64,000 nucleotides of DNA, from contig CACYQN010000004.1 of the NCBI GenBank assembly GCA_902776565.1, forward strand, positions 124,001 through 188,000. The letters run 5' to 3'. This document shows, piece by piece, positions 16,001 through 25,112 of the stretch. The translations under genes and the position numbers were made by a program. This stretch comes from an uncultured Bacteroidia bacterium (GTDB lineage: Bacteria; Bacteroidota; Bacteroidia; Bacteroidales; ML635J-15). Below the pieces are notes generated by a model. The model saw nothing but the letters and a program-made list of their open reading frames with translations, made no database searches and had not been told where the DNA came from. The number at the start of each line of letters is the position of its first letter. The stretch's first letter is position 1.

Positions 16001-18946
16001 GAAGTCAAGAGCATCGAAATACCGATTACCGAGGAATGCTACGGTGATGTGTTTGTAACAGCTATTTTTGTGCGCCACGGACGAGTATTCAAGGATAGCA
16101 AGACCATAAGCGTTTCACGCATCAACAAGCAACTTGACATCAAGCTTGTAACCTTCCGCGACAAGACCTTGCCAGGCTCCGAGGAATCGTGGCAGATGAA
16201 GATTTCGGACAAGTTCGGCAAGCCTGTCGAAGCCGAACTTGCAGCCACCGTCTATGATGCTTCGCTTGACTCGTACAAGCCGCACAGCTGGTATTTCTGG
16301 CCCTATACGTCGAATTCGATGAAGAACAACTTCGACTATAAGGGTTTTGGAAGCACTAGCAGCGACCGCCGCTTCTACACCTATCCGTCAAGCAAATACA
16401 CCTACACGCCATATCCTACGCCGTATTTCTTCAGTGCGCTCAATGTCTATTACACAGCCTACAAGCGCGAATATTCGACAAGACTGTACAATGCAAGGGC
16501 AAAAGAGGCTGGCGGAGCAATTGTAGAGGAGGAAGCCATGCTGGTTTCAACAGAAGATGACATAATGCTTGCCGATAATGCTGTGCTAGAAGAGGAAATC
16601 TCGGAAGAGGAAAGCGAAGCCTTCGACAATGCCGAAGTGCGCACCAACTTCAACGAGACGGCATATTTCGTTTCGGACCTTAGCACCGACAAGGATGGCA
16701 ATGTATATATTAACTTCACAATGCCCGAAAGTCTTACGCGCTGGAATGTGTTCGGACTTGCCCACACCAAGGACTTGAAAACCGACCATATCAGTGCCGA
16801 AATAGTCACCCAGAAGAAAGTTTCGGTAACGCCAAATCTACCGCGTTTCCTGCGCGAAGGTGACGAAATTTACATTTCGGCTAAAATCGCCAACCTCACC
16901 GAAAACCAAATCAACGGCAAGGCGAGAATCGAGTTCATCAGCACCGAAAATTCCGAGGATATTACCGCTAAATTCTTGAGCAGCAATGTGGTTTTGTTCA
17001 CTGCCGATGCAAACCGCAACACCTCGGTGGAATGGAAAGTTTCGGTTCCGATGAGCATTGGAACGGTTTCGGTTCGCATAGTTGCTGTTGGCGGTGGACA
17101 TTCCGACGGCGAGGAAAAGGTTCTGCCGATACTCACCAACCGCATGATGGTCACCGAGACAATGCCTTTGCCTGTGCGTCGCGCTGGAACAACAAAGTTC
17201 TCCTTCGCTTCGATGAAGAACAACAAGTCGAAGTCGCTCGAAAACTACTCATACACGCTCGAATTTACACCGAATCCCGCATGGTACGCTGTGCTTGCAT
17301 TGCCGTATATGATGGAATATCCCTACGAGTGCGCCGAACAGACTTTCTCGCGCATTTATTCCAACCTCATTGCGTCGCACGTTGCAAATTCCGATAAGAA
17401 GATTGAGGAAATGTTCAACAAGTGGAAGGGCGCAGATGCCGAAGCTCTGAAATCGAACCTGCAGCGCAACGAGGAACTGAAATCGGTACTTCTCGAAAAT
17501 TCGCCATGGCTCCTCGATGCCAAGGACGAAGCCGAGGACAAGCAGAACATTGGCGTGCTGTTCGACCTCGCCCGCATAAAAGCCGAAACCCGCAAGGCTA
17601 CCGAAAAGCTCTCGAAGATGCAGAAGGCAAACGGCGGCTGGCCGTGGTTCGAGGGAATGGACGATAATCTGTATGTCACCCAGCACATTGTTGGAAACTA
17701 CGGACATCTGCAGAAACTTGGCGTAAAGTTCCCCGACTCGTCGATGGAAGGCATGATTAAGAAGGCAATAAAGTACACCGACCGCGAAATTGAGAAAATT
17801 TACGAGTTGCAGAAAAAGTTTAGTGATATAGCCCTGGGTTACACTCAGATACATTATCTATATGTACGTTCTTTCTTCCTGAAGGAATACCCGATGGACA
17901 AGTCAACGCAGAAGGTTTTCGATGCCTATATGAAGCTTGGCGAGAGGGATTGGCAAGACTGGGGCTTCTATATGCGCGGAATGCTTGCCTTGGCAATGCA
18001 GCGTAGCGGACGCACCGCAACCGTAAAGGCGATAGTTGCATCGCTCAAGGAATACGCGCAGCATAGCGAAGAACTCGGTATGTACTGGGATTTGGAACGC
18101 GGATGGTACTGGTACAACAGCGGTATCGAGACTCAGTCGTTGCTTATTGAGTTGTTCGACGAACTTGGTGAAAATCAAGATGTCAACGATATGAAAGTAT
18201 GGCTGTTGAAGCAGAAGCAGACCAATCGCTGGAAGACCACCAAGGCAACCGCCGAAGCCGTTTATGCGCTTTTGCTCGATGGCACCAGCATTCTCTCCGA
18301 AACCGACTACCCGACAATCACCCTTGGCGACAAGACCATCGACCTTGCCACCGAAAAGACCGAGGACGGCACCGGCTACTACAAGAAGGCTTGGAAGAAT
18401 GACGAGATAGAAAGTTCGTGGAGCGAAGTTTCGGTCACCAAGGCTGATAGTACCGTGGCTTGGGGAAGCATCTACTGGCAGTACTACGAGGATATCGACA
18501 AGATAAAGGGATTCGAGGACACACCGCTGAAGATTCGCAAGGATTTGTTCGTCAACCGTGTGGAGAACGGCAAGGAGGTGATTGTACCGATTACGCAGAA
18601 GAATGCCAACCTCAAGGTCGGCGACAAGGTTACAGTCCGCATCGAAATCGAAGTTGACCGCAATATGGAGTATGTCCACCTGAAGGATATGCGTGCCGCA
18701 GCCTTCGAGCCTACCGAAAAACTTTCGGGCTACAGGTTCAAGCACTCGCTGGGCTACTACCAGTCGATAAAGGATGCATCGGTAAACTTCTTCATCGATA
18801 TTCTTCCAAAGGGCACCTACGTGTTTGAGTATCAGGTTATCGCTACTCAGAAGGGCAACTTCTCGAATGGCATAACGACTATCCAGAGCATGTACGCACC
18901 CGAATATACTAGCCATAGCACGGGAATAAGGGTAACGGTGGAATAG
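13082..18946 (+). CDS. Bacterial alpha-2-macroglobulin with thioester
   Basis: This 1954-aa exported protein (signal MKKIVAIIILAVIGFSAFAQ) belongs to the alpha-2-macroglobulin family, which traps attacking proteases by covalent capture. After a helical N-terminal region (~20-340) come macroglobulin domains. One is the MG2-like domain with DRAIYRPGQSVYFKV (YRPGQ at 564-568). The A2M core lies around residues 1190-1290 (MPESLTRWNVFGLAHTKD). The thioester motif is intact: Cys1417-Ala-Glu-Gln1420 in YPYECAEQTF, followed by the alpha/alpha-toroid TED domain (GGWPWFEG, YVTQHIVG). An acidic stretch at about 1150-1185 may be the protease bait region. No PbpC-type partner gene is adjacent. Predicted to be periplasmic or surface-exposed; no lipobox is seen. 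Confidence 0.93.
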   Translation: MKKIVAIIILAVIGFSAFAQTTDDKYNKLWKEVSEAQYKDLPKTALEKVEKILDMAVADKDDYQQIKAITYKIKFLVEASQDGSLKSVDFLEEQAEKLSGTGKHLCNFLLGASYQNYYSRNRYQIDSRSAVSDSADKKGSRLEFYDKNEFMKIIIGKYKLALNAELKNVAANDYKEFFSDNCTDNDFYPTLYDELAYGITEQLAKLYRYTRSNLDDSFFCSADDFTRMEIPDSDENTEMASLYFMQQIMKQNPPSSSAYAFTDFQRIKYIAGKQGGKNDIVMNLYTDAAKKYKGNETVIFINTEIAEQLSEKSSADRVEAVNLLRSTIEEYKDSKYITYCSNLLSRITFPAIHISSDKVTYPNENIPLYIEYENTKTAKIKVVKVSDNASTYDSFNSNTATINKYYTNKAVTEGTINLPDANDYSTHSTYYVEKGLPTGFYIVFAESDSTRIESYTLLTVSRFALLRIDDGKYMVVDRNSGKPIDKVKVKVTNRTYEKTETILTTETGADGIFSFEPKKNSYNTSISLKKDNDDMCFSAYGYYQQDSKEYERARIKILTDRAIYRPGQSVYFKVIEYRGMDNNFSVVPDDSVRVVISDVNYQEIGEVVLKTNQYGSAHGEIKIPENVLTGIFHIEARGFNYSSGNESISVEEYKRPTFEMEMDYITDEVSFGDSVSINGRAKSYSGVPVSDAEVNFTVNCSSYSRYWWRSDSNEKKLLASGTVKTDENGEFTISFVAKQCFSDVNRYKINAVVADINGESHTMERTFSISRQSLWISNSIADVEELANFKEFKIYSENISGSHIDATVEYEIFKLEEPSHATVARLKTADMQMYSREEWEKLCPALGYGDENTLDNRKIVSSIMKGSVNTADTTPIAIGKKVKFTTGSYRIIMKAKDKAGNEITDTSNFRIADKTSDKMPYPMPSYFTLSKTSAKVGDKVQVKFGSSFSDVTVFYTIQIGKGALDIKSLKLSNEVKSIEIPITEECYGDVFVTAIFVRHGRVFKDSKTISVSRINKQLDIKLVTFRDKTLPGSEESWQMKISDKFGKPVEAELAATVYDASLDSYKPHSWYFWPYTSNSMKNNFDYKGFGSTSSDRRFYTYPSSKYTYTPYPTPYFFSALNVYYTAYKREYSTRLYNARAKEAGGAIVEEEAMLVSTEDDIMLADNAVLEEEISEEESEAFDNAEVRTNFNETAYFVSDLSTDKDGNVYINFTMPESLTRWNVFGLAHTKDLKTDHISAEIVTQKKVSVTPNLPRFLREGDEIYISAKIANLTENQINGKARIEFISTENSEDITAKFLSSNVVLFTADANRNTSVEWKVSVPMSIGTVSVRIVAVGGGHSDGEEKVLPILTNRMMVTETMPLPVRRAGTTKFSFASMKNNKSKSLENYSYTLEFTPNPAWYAVLALPYMMEYPYECAEQTFSRIYSNLIASHVANSDKKIEEMFNKWKGADAEALKSNLQRNEELKSVLLENSPWLLDAKDEAEDKQNIGVLFDLARIKAETRKATEKLSKMQKANGGWPWFEGMDDNLYVTQHIVGNYGHLQKLGVKFPDSSMEGMIKKAIKYTDREIEKIYELQKKFSDIALGYTQIHYLYVRSFFLKEYPMDKSTQKVFDAYMKLGERDWQDWGFYMRGMLALAMQRSGRTATVKAIVASLKEYAQHSEELGMYWDLERGWYWYNSGIETQSLLIELFDELGENQDVNDMKVWLLKQKQTNRWKTTKATAEAVYALLLDGTSILSETDYPTITLGDKTIDLATEKTEDGTGYYKKAWKNDEIESSWSEVSVTKADSTVAWGSIYWQYYEDIDKIKGFEDTPLKIRKDLFVNRVENGKEVIVPITQKNANLKVGDKVTVRIEIEVDRNMEYVHLKDMRAAAFEPTEKLSGYRFKHSLGYYQSIKDASVNFFIDILPKGTYVFEYQVIATQKGNFSNGITTIQSMYAPEYTSHSTGIRVTVE

Positions 18947-18947
18947 G

Positions 18948-18964
18948 AAAGGCTTCAGCCTTTT
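18948..18964. terminator. Hairpin between convergent genes
   Basis: AAAGGCT (18948-18954) pairs with AGCCTTT (18957-18963), leading into Ts, directly after the macroglobulin stop. Related GCCTTTTAGCC words follow to 18992. Confidence 0.6.
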
Positions 18965-18996
18965 AGCCTTCTCGTCTGCGAGCCTTTTAGCCCCTT

Positions 18997-20190
18997 CTAG
19001 TACATCATTCCAAACAACCACAGCGGAATCTTGTTGTCGATGCCGATTTCTATGCCGTCGGCAACCACAAAGCTGTCCTTCACTCCGCTTTTCTGCCTAT
19101 AGCCCTTGCCGTGCCCGCCAACATCGAAAAGATATGTAGAGTTGACAAGGAAATCGCCCTTCTGTGGCATAATTATGCGGTTCGCTGCCGAAAGCTGGTT
19201 GGCAAAGAAGGTTTCGCGTATAGTGCCAGTCTCTGCCTTACATGACAGTGCGTCCATAATGTTGGTATTTCCAAAAACAATCTTTTCGGGCTTCACAAGC
19301 TGCTTCAAGCCCCTGTCCTCGGCATACAGCATCCGTATCACCCCAGCCCTGTCAAGCAAGTCGAAAAGCCGCATAAGCTGGTTTCTGCCAATCTGCATCA
19401 TCGTGCAAAGCGACTGTATGTTGAGCGTATAAGGAACCGTTTCCGACAGAATCACAAGCAACTGCTTGGCCTTTTTCAGCGATGCGTACTCTATTTCGGT
19501 GACGGCGGGAATGTCGTAGTCGATAATAGTATTGACAACCTGCTGCACCCGCGTCAGATAGGTGATTTCGGAGCAACCCCTGTAGTATGGATAGTAGCCC
19601 CGCTTGAGATACTTCTCGAACTTGGGCAAAATCTTGCATCTGGCGGAAATCTGCGTGGCAATGTCGTAGTGCGACTTCATAATGTCCTGCAACGAATACA
19701 CCTCGCTGAACTTTTCGCCCTCGAAGTTCAGGAACTCCCTGAACGACAGCCCCCGCAACTCGTAAATCACGCACCGCCGCGACAAGTCGGAAATGGAATT
19801 GTCAATCTCGAGCAGCGACGAGCCGGTGAACACTATGTGCATATCGGGGAAAGAATCGTAGATGTTCTTGATTTCCACCGACCAGTTGGGATACCTGTGA
19901 ACCTCATCGAGGAAAAGATACTCGCCACCGTGCGCAGCGTGGTAGTCGGCAAGTTCGAACAAGGTATGCGCCGAAAACCAGATGTTGTCGAGCGAAACAT
20001 ACAAGGCTTTCCGCCTGTCGGCAACTTTCGACTTTATGTATTGCAGCATTATGGTCGTCTTGCCAACGCCCCGCGCACCCTTAATTCCTATAAGTCTGTC
20101 TTCCCATTGTATCTCGTTGAAGATATACCTAATGATGTCGAGCGATGTCTTCTCAACAAGTTGTGCCGATATTCTGTAAACACTTTCCAT
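18997..20190 (-). CDS. AAA-family ATPase with DUF4143-type C-terminus
   Basis: The 397-aa protein has a P-loop (GIKGARGVGKTTIMLQYI, Lys in GVGKTT), Walker B EYLFLDEVHRYPNW and a sensor motif HIVFTGSSLLEI, the pattern of AAA_14 ATPases. The C-terminal half has a winged-helix-like region and a nuclease-like end resembling DUF4143 (KIVFGNTNIMDALS, RETFFANQLSA, KGDFLVNSTYLFDVGG). Such genes are often present in many copies in Bacteroidota and occur in accessory DNA; their substrate is unknown. Three 32-base-period direct repeats lie upstream of the promoter, suggesting specific regulation. Confidence 0.85.
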   Translation of the reverse strand: MESVYRISAQLVEKTSLDIIRYIFNEIQWEDRLIGIKGARGVGKTTIMLQYIKSKVADRRKALYVSLDNIWFSAHTLFELADYHAAHGGEYLFLDEVHRYPNWSVEIKNIYDSFPDMHIVFTGSSLLEIDNSISDLSRRCVIYELRGLSFREFLNFEGEKFSEVYSLQDIMKSHYDIATQISARCKILPKFEKYLKRGYYPYYRGCSEITYLTRVQQVVNTIIDYDIPAVTEIEYASLKKAKQLLVILSETVPYTLNIQSLCTMMQIGRNQLMRLFDLLDRAGVIRMLYAEDRGLKQLVKPEKIVFGNTNIMDALSCKAETGTIRETFFANQLSAANRIIMPQKGDFLVNSTYLFDVGGHGKGYRQKSGVKDSFVVADGIEIGIDNKIPLWLFGMMY

Positions 20191-20223
20191 ACCGCTGTCC
20201 TTTCAATTAAAATTTCATCGCCA

Positions 20224-20325
20224 CAAAGGTAAAAACTTTTCTCTGGACAGAAAAATTTTTGCAAATATTTTTCTCTACACAGACGATTTTTGATTAAAAG
20301 TTTTCTGTATATAGACGATTTTTTG
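20224..20325 (-). promoter_or_regulatory. Promoter plus three direct repeats upstream of the ATPase gene
   Basis: The minus-strand -7 box TACCTTTG is at 20224-20231. On the plus strand three repeats start at 20241, 20273 and 20305, exactly 32 bases apart: CTCTGGACAGAAAAATTTTTG, then CTCTACACAGACGATTTTTG, then CTGTATATAGACGATTTTTTG (first and third shown to their full ~21-base extent only as CTCTGGACAGA and CTGTATATAGACG cores). The even spacing of three helical turns is typical of multi-copy regulator sites. Confidence 0.55.
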
Positions 20326-20369
20326 GTGCAAAGAAAATGCAGTTGGACAAGATATTTTTCAGCAGATTG

Positions 20370-20935
20370 GATGAAACCCCTACGGGGTAAACGACTGGTT
20401 ATTAGTTTGTTTTATTGATATGTATGCCCTAACGGGCAAGAGGATTACTGCCTTGCAGTGAGCTAAAGGTTGCAAATCCTCATATTCTAGCCTTCGGGAG
20501 TACAAATCCAGAAGGACATAGTTGCAAATCCCGAAAGATGACTATTTTTTAATGTTATAACATCAGAAAAAATAAAATTATTTCATGGTATAACATCAAA
20601 TATTAAAAAAATAATAATGTTTAGCAAGTCGAAAATCTTGATATTCAGCAACTTCTGTTTGCGTTTAAGATAGCAAGAGGATTACTGCCTTGGCAGTGAA
20701 CTAAAGGTTGCAAATCCCGAAGGACAAGAGTAATATTATGAGAAATGGATGAAACCCCTACGGGGTTATCGTTTGTGTATATATGTATTTTATTGATATG
20801 TATGCTCTAACGGGCAAGGGATATGGATTTCTGGTTTTACAATAAATTCAAAACCTCGTAGAGGTTGCATGGCAATAGAAAAGCATCAAACAATTGGAAT
20901 TAACCCTGTAAGGGTTTCACGCTGTCGAAATTATA
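20370..20935. repeat. Nest of REP-like short hairpins
   Basis: The 904-base gap 20191-21094 has no convincing gene. It contains repeated small hairpins: CCCCTACGGGG twice (preceded both times by GGATGAAA), GCCCTAACGGGC or its variant twice (each after TTATTGATATGTATG), AACCTCGTAGAGGTT and AACCCTGTAAGGGTT. It also has two copies of AGAGGATTACTGCCTT..GCAGTGA.CTAAAGGTTGCAAATCC. The same CCCCTACGGGG hairpin recurs at 30783-30793. These look like REP-type elements; their mobiliser is not in the window. Confidence 0.7.
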
Positions 20936-21064
20936 TTTAGCAGTATGTTGGTTTGTCTTATTGTCTCCTGTCATCGAACTGTGCGGCAATCAAAATGTCA
21001 TAGTGCATAAGAATTCATCGGCAAGTAGTTTAATTAATTTTGGAAGAGCAAATGGATTTTTGTG

Positions 21065-21092
21065 CAAAAAAGGCGGAGTGGAGTTCCGCCTT
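21065..21092 (-). terminator. Terminator of the type III R-M operon
   Basis: AAGGCGGA (21070-21077) pairs with TCCGCCTT (21085-21092); on the minus strand this is followed by a T-run. It begins 2 bases after the res stop codon. Confidence 0.85.
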
Positions 21093-21094
21093 GA

Positions 21095-23296
21095 TTAATC
21101 ACAAAAAACATCTTTCAGCAACTTCCACTTGTCGCTATGTATGTCATCTGAATATTCTTCAGTACAAATGCAAAGTTCCTGACTATGCTTATCCATTCGC
21201 ACGAATCCGCCTTTTAAGTTATGCTTATCCAAATAATCTTTTAGAACCTCAAATTTCTTGGGAGAGAAAATGTCAATGTCTTCACTCTTGCCAGTACGGT
21301 CGAATCCGCCTTTGGTTTCAATAATCCATGCCTCGCCATTTTTCAAACCTACAATGTAATCTGGATAGAAAGATTTTAGCTTCCCTAAATTGTCGGTATA
21401 GACAATAGAAAAATACTCGCTACCCTTGTCACCATTTTTGTAGAACCATTTTACAGAATCGCTTGCTTCACAGTATTTCTCGAATGAACGCTCTGAATCG
21501 GAACGCGGCTCGGCAGATGCCAGATACCCAACATATACATTCTTTGACATTAACATTTGGTTCTTCGCCTTGCTATCGTATGTGAAAACAACCTTCTGCG
21601 GAATTTTAAAAGTATATGTAGCAATTTGGTCGGCTGCTGGTATTGCCAATTGCTGTAAGTTAACAGCCATAGCCTGCAGAATATCATATCGGAGTCGGTT
21701 GGCATTGTTTATTACAAAAGCATATAAATTCCTTATTTTCAATTCTAAAATTCGTTCCTTGTTCTTATCCTTTTCTCCGAATAGTCTGCGAACAATTACA
21801 TTCATCTGGTCGTATGTAAGTCCGATTTTCAAGCCTATGTTAGCTATTTCGTGATGGAATTCGCGCCCGTGCTTATGAGTGTCCAATGGTTCGCGTAAAC
21901 GGATCTCATTCAATTTGTCAAATTCTTCCTTGTTAAGCCTACGAATATCCCCAGAAACCGTATGTCTGACAACATCTACAGAAAAATCGTAACCAATTGT
22001 CTCCAATCTCGTTATGTTAGATTTGTAATCTATATCGGTATTGTAAGTCTTTGCATAATACGCTGCAATTGCATCCAAAGCTTGACGGCTGTCGCGAGCA
22101 GTTGTCGTTAAATCGGACTTGTATTCTCCTTGAAGCGTAAAGTTTATATGTGTCTTCTTTAGATACAATTTTGCAGCATTCAATGCGCCCTTGCCCAATG
22201 AAGTTTGTACTCCTTCGGTGAATTTTTCATCTAAAGTGTATAGATAGCAACGGTCGAGCAAATCATTTTCGTAATGTTTGGCTTCGGGCATACGACGAAT
22301 GCGGCCAATGGTTTGTATTTCAAACGTTTCGTTCATGTTGTCGCGCAGTTTCACAAGGATATGAGCGCGTGGACAATCCCAACCAGTGGCAACAGCTTGC
22401 TTAATAATAACAGCAATAGGTTGTGCATCATTTTTTTCAATATCGTCAAGATTTTCTTTCTTGTTGCTCAACCAAATAGCCAACGAACCATTTTCGTAGG
22501 TAATCTGTTTTTTTTCGAACCAGTTTTCCACTTGTTCCAACAATACATCATTTTTGTTCGGCAACTGTACTATAATTAAAGGATTAACATAAGTGCCATA
22601 CCCCATAAAAGTGGATGAAAGTTCACGCTGCTTCAACAATGCTCTTTCCAATAGAAAGTCTATTTGGTCTTTTACATCTTCGGTCTGCGCAAACTCCTCA
22701 TTTATAACTAAAAGTTTCTTTATTAATCCAGAAGCTATTACATCGGCTTCGTCCACTTCTATTAGGATTGCATCTGTATAACCTTTGGGCGTGGCAGAAG
22801 CACGAATAATTTTGTCTGTTTTAAAATATTCAAGTATTTCGTTGGCTTTTACGCTGTCGTTCTGATGGCTTTCATCGACAATGATTTTAAACAGCAAACC
22901 ATTGTTTTGCGCGGTTTCAATATGTTCAAGAAAATTCTTGCGTTCGCCTTCCTTTAGTGCGTTGTTTCCTTTCTTGGTAAGCTTTTCCCAATTAATGAAG
23001 CAACAGTCGTTTTCGGCAAAACCAGAAGTCATCACATCTGCGAGCAGTTTCGTCTGTGCATTGTGTATGTACTTGTCCATCTTTGCCTTGCTTTGCTCTT
23101 CAAGGTCGCCTTTGCCAGGTGTGAGCCAGATGAACACAATATTTGGAACGCTTTTGCAATATTCGTCCATAAAGTGGGTGAGTATGATTGTCTTGCCACT
23201 TCCTGTTGGACTTTTCAGAACTATATCGCGCTTGTCGTCTGCCATAGCCTCTTTTAAGGCTATGATTGTATTTAATTGGAATTCGGTAAGTTGCAT
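21095..23296 (-). CDS. res: Type III restriction enzyme, Res subunit
   Basis: This 733-aa protein is the helicase-nuclease of a type III restriction system; it translocates or slides on DNA and cuts when two unmethylated sites are found. Motif I is SPTGSGKT (residues 29-36), motif II is DESH (141-144), and later helicase motifs include TIGRIRRMPEAKHY. The nuclease centre is near the C-terminus: YPDYIVG with Asp646, then WIIETKGG with Glu660 and Lys662. The length is at the short end for Res proteins, but all key motifs are present, so it is probably active. It starts 3 bases after the mod stop, so the pair is one operon. Confidence 0.9.
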   Translation of the reverse strand: MQLTEFQLNTIIALKEAMADDKRDIVLKSPTGSGKTIILTHFMDEYCKSVPNIVFIWLTPGKGDLEEQSKAKMDKYIHNAQTKLLADVMTSGFAENDCCFINWEKLTKKGNNALKEGERKNFLEHIETAQNNGLLFKIIVDESHQNDSVKANEILEYFKTDKIIRASATPKGYTDAILIEVDEADVIASGLIKKLLVINEEFAQTEDVKDQIDFLLERALLKQRELSSTFMGYGTYVNPLIIVQLPNKNDVLLEQVENWFEKKQITYENGSLAIWLSNKKENLDDIEKNDAQPIAVIIKQAVATGWDCPRAHILVKLRDNMNETFEIQTIGRIRRMPEAKHYENDLLDRCYLYTLDEKFTEGVQTSLGKGALNAAKLYLKKTHINFTLQGEYKSDLTTTARDSRQALDAIAAYYAKTYNTDIDYKSNITRLETIGYDFSVDVVRHTVSGDIRRLNKEEFDKLNEIRLREPLDTHKHGREFHHEIANIGLKIGLTYDQMNVIVRRLFGEKDKNKERILELKIRNLYAFVINNANRLRYDILQAMAVNLQQLAIPAADQIATYTFKIPQKVVFTYDSKAKNQMLMSKNVYVGYLASAEPRSDSERSFEKYCEASDSVKWFYKNGDKGSEYFSIVYTDNLGKLKSFYPDYIVGLKNGEAWIIETKGGFDRTGKSEDIDIFSPKKFEVLKDYLDKHNLKGGFVRMDKHSQELCICTEEYSDDIHSDKWKLLKDVFCD

Positions 23297-23299
23297 AAT

Positions 23300-25015
23300 T
23301 TATCTATTTAATTCGTTGTAATAATAGTCGGGAATCACATTTACTTGTATGTTGTGCGATTGCAGGAATTGTTCCTGTTCGTCGCTAAGCAGCACATTGT
23401 GTCCTCGGTACAGGATATGGGCTGTATTGTTTGGCTGTGATACAAAATCGTCCATTTCCTTGTCGGTAAGTACAATTGCTATTTCGCTGTTGCCATTGAA
23501 ATTGATGCCGTTTTCCAATTCCACAAGTTCACGGATGTGCAACAGCAATTCATCGGCATACTCATAATAAAGCTGTTCGCTAATAGGAACAAAATCTATT
23601 TTGTAGTATTTGAGAGATGCATTGTAATGTTCATTGTAATCGCTTCCATCCTTGCGTTTGCCAGTGATTACGGTTTTCAATCGCTCGTAAGTAACATCGC
23701 GGCAAATATTATTTTCGTTGTTGGTACAAAGGATAAACTTGCGCTTACCACCATCTTCGGCATTGAGTTTCAGCACGGCGTGCCCTGTTGTTCCTGAACC
23801 AGCAAAGAAATCGAGGATGGTGGAGGATTGTTTTGATGATATATATATAGCATCCGAAACTGCATATAAAGATTTCGGGTAGGGAAAAGGATTCTCTCCT
23901 CCAAATATTTTTTGCAACATCATTATTCCATTACTTGATGCATCATATTTTGAATCAGTCCATACGGTTCTTGGCTTTCTTCCCTCAATATCGGTTAATC
24001 TTCGTTTTTTATATATCTTGTATTCTCCCTTGACCATTTTGACAAACAGTTCTGTATCTTTTTGTTTTAAAAAAGTTTCTGGTCCCCATCTCCAACATCT
24101 TTCTTCATTTTTACCATTTATAGGCAACAACAAAATGTCATTATCTGTTTCTTTTTCAAGAGATAATTTATTTGTTTGCGGATTATAATATATTTCATAC
24201 CATAATCCAGGTCTTTCTGTTCGTAATGAATTATTACCCGTTCTTATAAAAGAAGTTTCATTGTAATCAGAAATTCCATCATTCTTATTGTACGCTTTCT
24301 TATCCTCATCACTCATAGGGAAGAAACCAACGGCAGCATTATTTGATTCTAAAGCGTAAAACAACAAATATTCATGCATCGTTGCGATAAAAGTATCATC
24401 ATTACGCCCTCTTGGATTATGAACGACGACCACCGTACCTAATCTATTTTGTTCTCCATATATTTCATCCATAATCATTCTTACATTATGCGTCTCATAA
24501 TCGTCAATTGCACAAATTATTATACCTTCCTTGGACAATAATTTTTTTGCTAATTCAAGACGTTCTTTCATGAATGACATAAATTTACTATGTCTATACC
24601 CATCCTCTTTGTCGACATAATCATTGTTATATTTCCAATTTTTTGCACCAGTATTGTATGGCGGGTCAATGTAAATCACATCTATTTTTCCCTTGTGTGT
24701 TTTCTCCAGAAGTTTCAGCGCTGCAAGGTTATCGCCTTCAATCAGAAAATTCATCTCACCACCATTATCAATAAAGAAGTCTTTATCTTCGGCGAGGACA
24801 GGCAGGTGGGTTTCGAGAGTCTCGTCAATCTGTTCGCGATGCTGCTCAAATACAAGTCCGTATTTTTTGCCCTTTACATCCTTTGTAATTTCATCAAGGT
24901 ACTGCAGGAGATTTCCTGTGTTGGCATCTTGTGGCGCTTTTGCAATGTAGTTGCGAATCTGCCTAATCTTATCAAGCAAGTCTTCGCGATGCTGTTTAGA
25001 TACGTTTATACTCAT
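23300..25015 (-). CDS. mod: Type III DNA methyltransferase, Mod subunit (adenine-N6)
   Basis: This 571-aa protein recognises the target sequence and methylates adenine, protecting host DNA; it is also needed by Res. DPPYNTG (motif IV, residues 117-123) comes before DFFAGSGTTGHAV (motif I, from 402), the order of beta-class N6-adenine methyltransferases. The variable region between them, about residues 180-380, is the target-recognition domain and is more AT-rich than its flanks. That is usual for exchanged specificity domains. The start is taken as ATG 25015; an in-frame GTG at 25042 would add nine residues (MAKLESKTP). No simple-sequence tract was seen inside the frame that would suggest phase variation. 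Confidence 0.92.
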   Translation of the reverse strand: MSINVSKQHREDLLDKIRQIRNYIAKAPQDANTGNLLQYLDEITKDVKGKKYGLVFEQHREQIDETLETHLPVLAEDKDFFIDNGGEMNFLIEGDNLAALKLLEKTHKGKIDVIYIDPPYNTGAKNWKYNNDYVDKEDGYRHSKFMSFMKERLELAKKLLSKEGIIICAIDDYETHNVRMIMDEIYGEQNRLGTVVVVHNPRGRNDDTFIATMHEYLLFYALESNNAAVGFFPMSDEDKKAYNKNDGISDYNETSFIRTGNNSLRTERPGLWYEIYYNPQTNKLSLEKETDNDILLLPINGKNEERCWRWGPETFLKQKDTELFVKMVKGEYKIYKKRRLTDIEGRKPRTVWTDSKYDASSNGIMMLQKIFGGENPFPYPKSLYAVSDAIYISSKQSSTILDFFAGSGTTGHAVLKLNAEDGGKRKFILCTNNENNICRDVTYERLKTVITGKRKDGSDYNEHYNASLKYYKIDFVPISEQLYYEYADELLLHIRELVELENGINFNGNSEIAIVLTDKEMDDFVSQPNNTAHILYRGHNVLLSDEQEQFLQSHNIQVNVIPDYYYNELNR

Positions 25016-25112
25016 CGGCGTTTTACTTTCCAGCTTCGCCACTTACCGATGATGCAGGTACGCAAACAAATATCTCGGGGCTGACATAAAAGAAGCGGGA
25101 CTTCCCTTATGA

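Noticed and set aside
17903..19021. 372-codon open frame on the minus strand
   Set aside because: It lies antisense to the macroglobulin gene, has no family features and results from the regular codon bias of that gene.
21040..21324. 94-codon frame on the plus strand
   Set aside because: It starts in the res terminator and runs antisense to the res nuclease domain.
25016..25042. GTG start for mod, nine codons upstream
   Set aside because: Possible, but ATG 25015 gives a more usual start; kept as an alternative in the mod entry.
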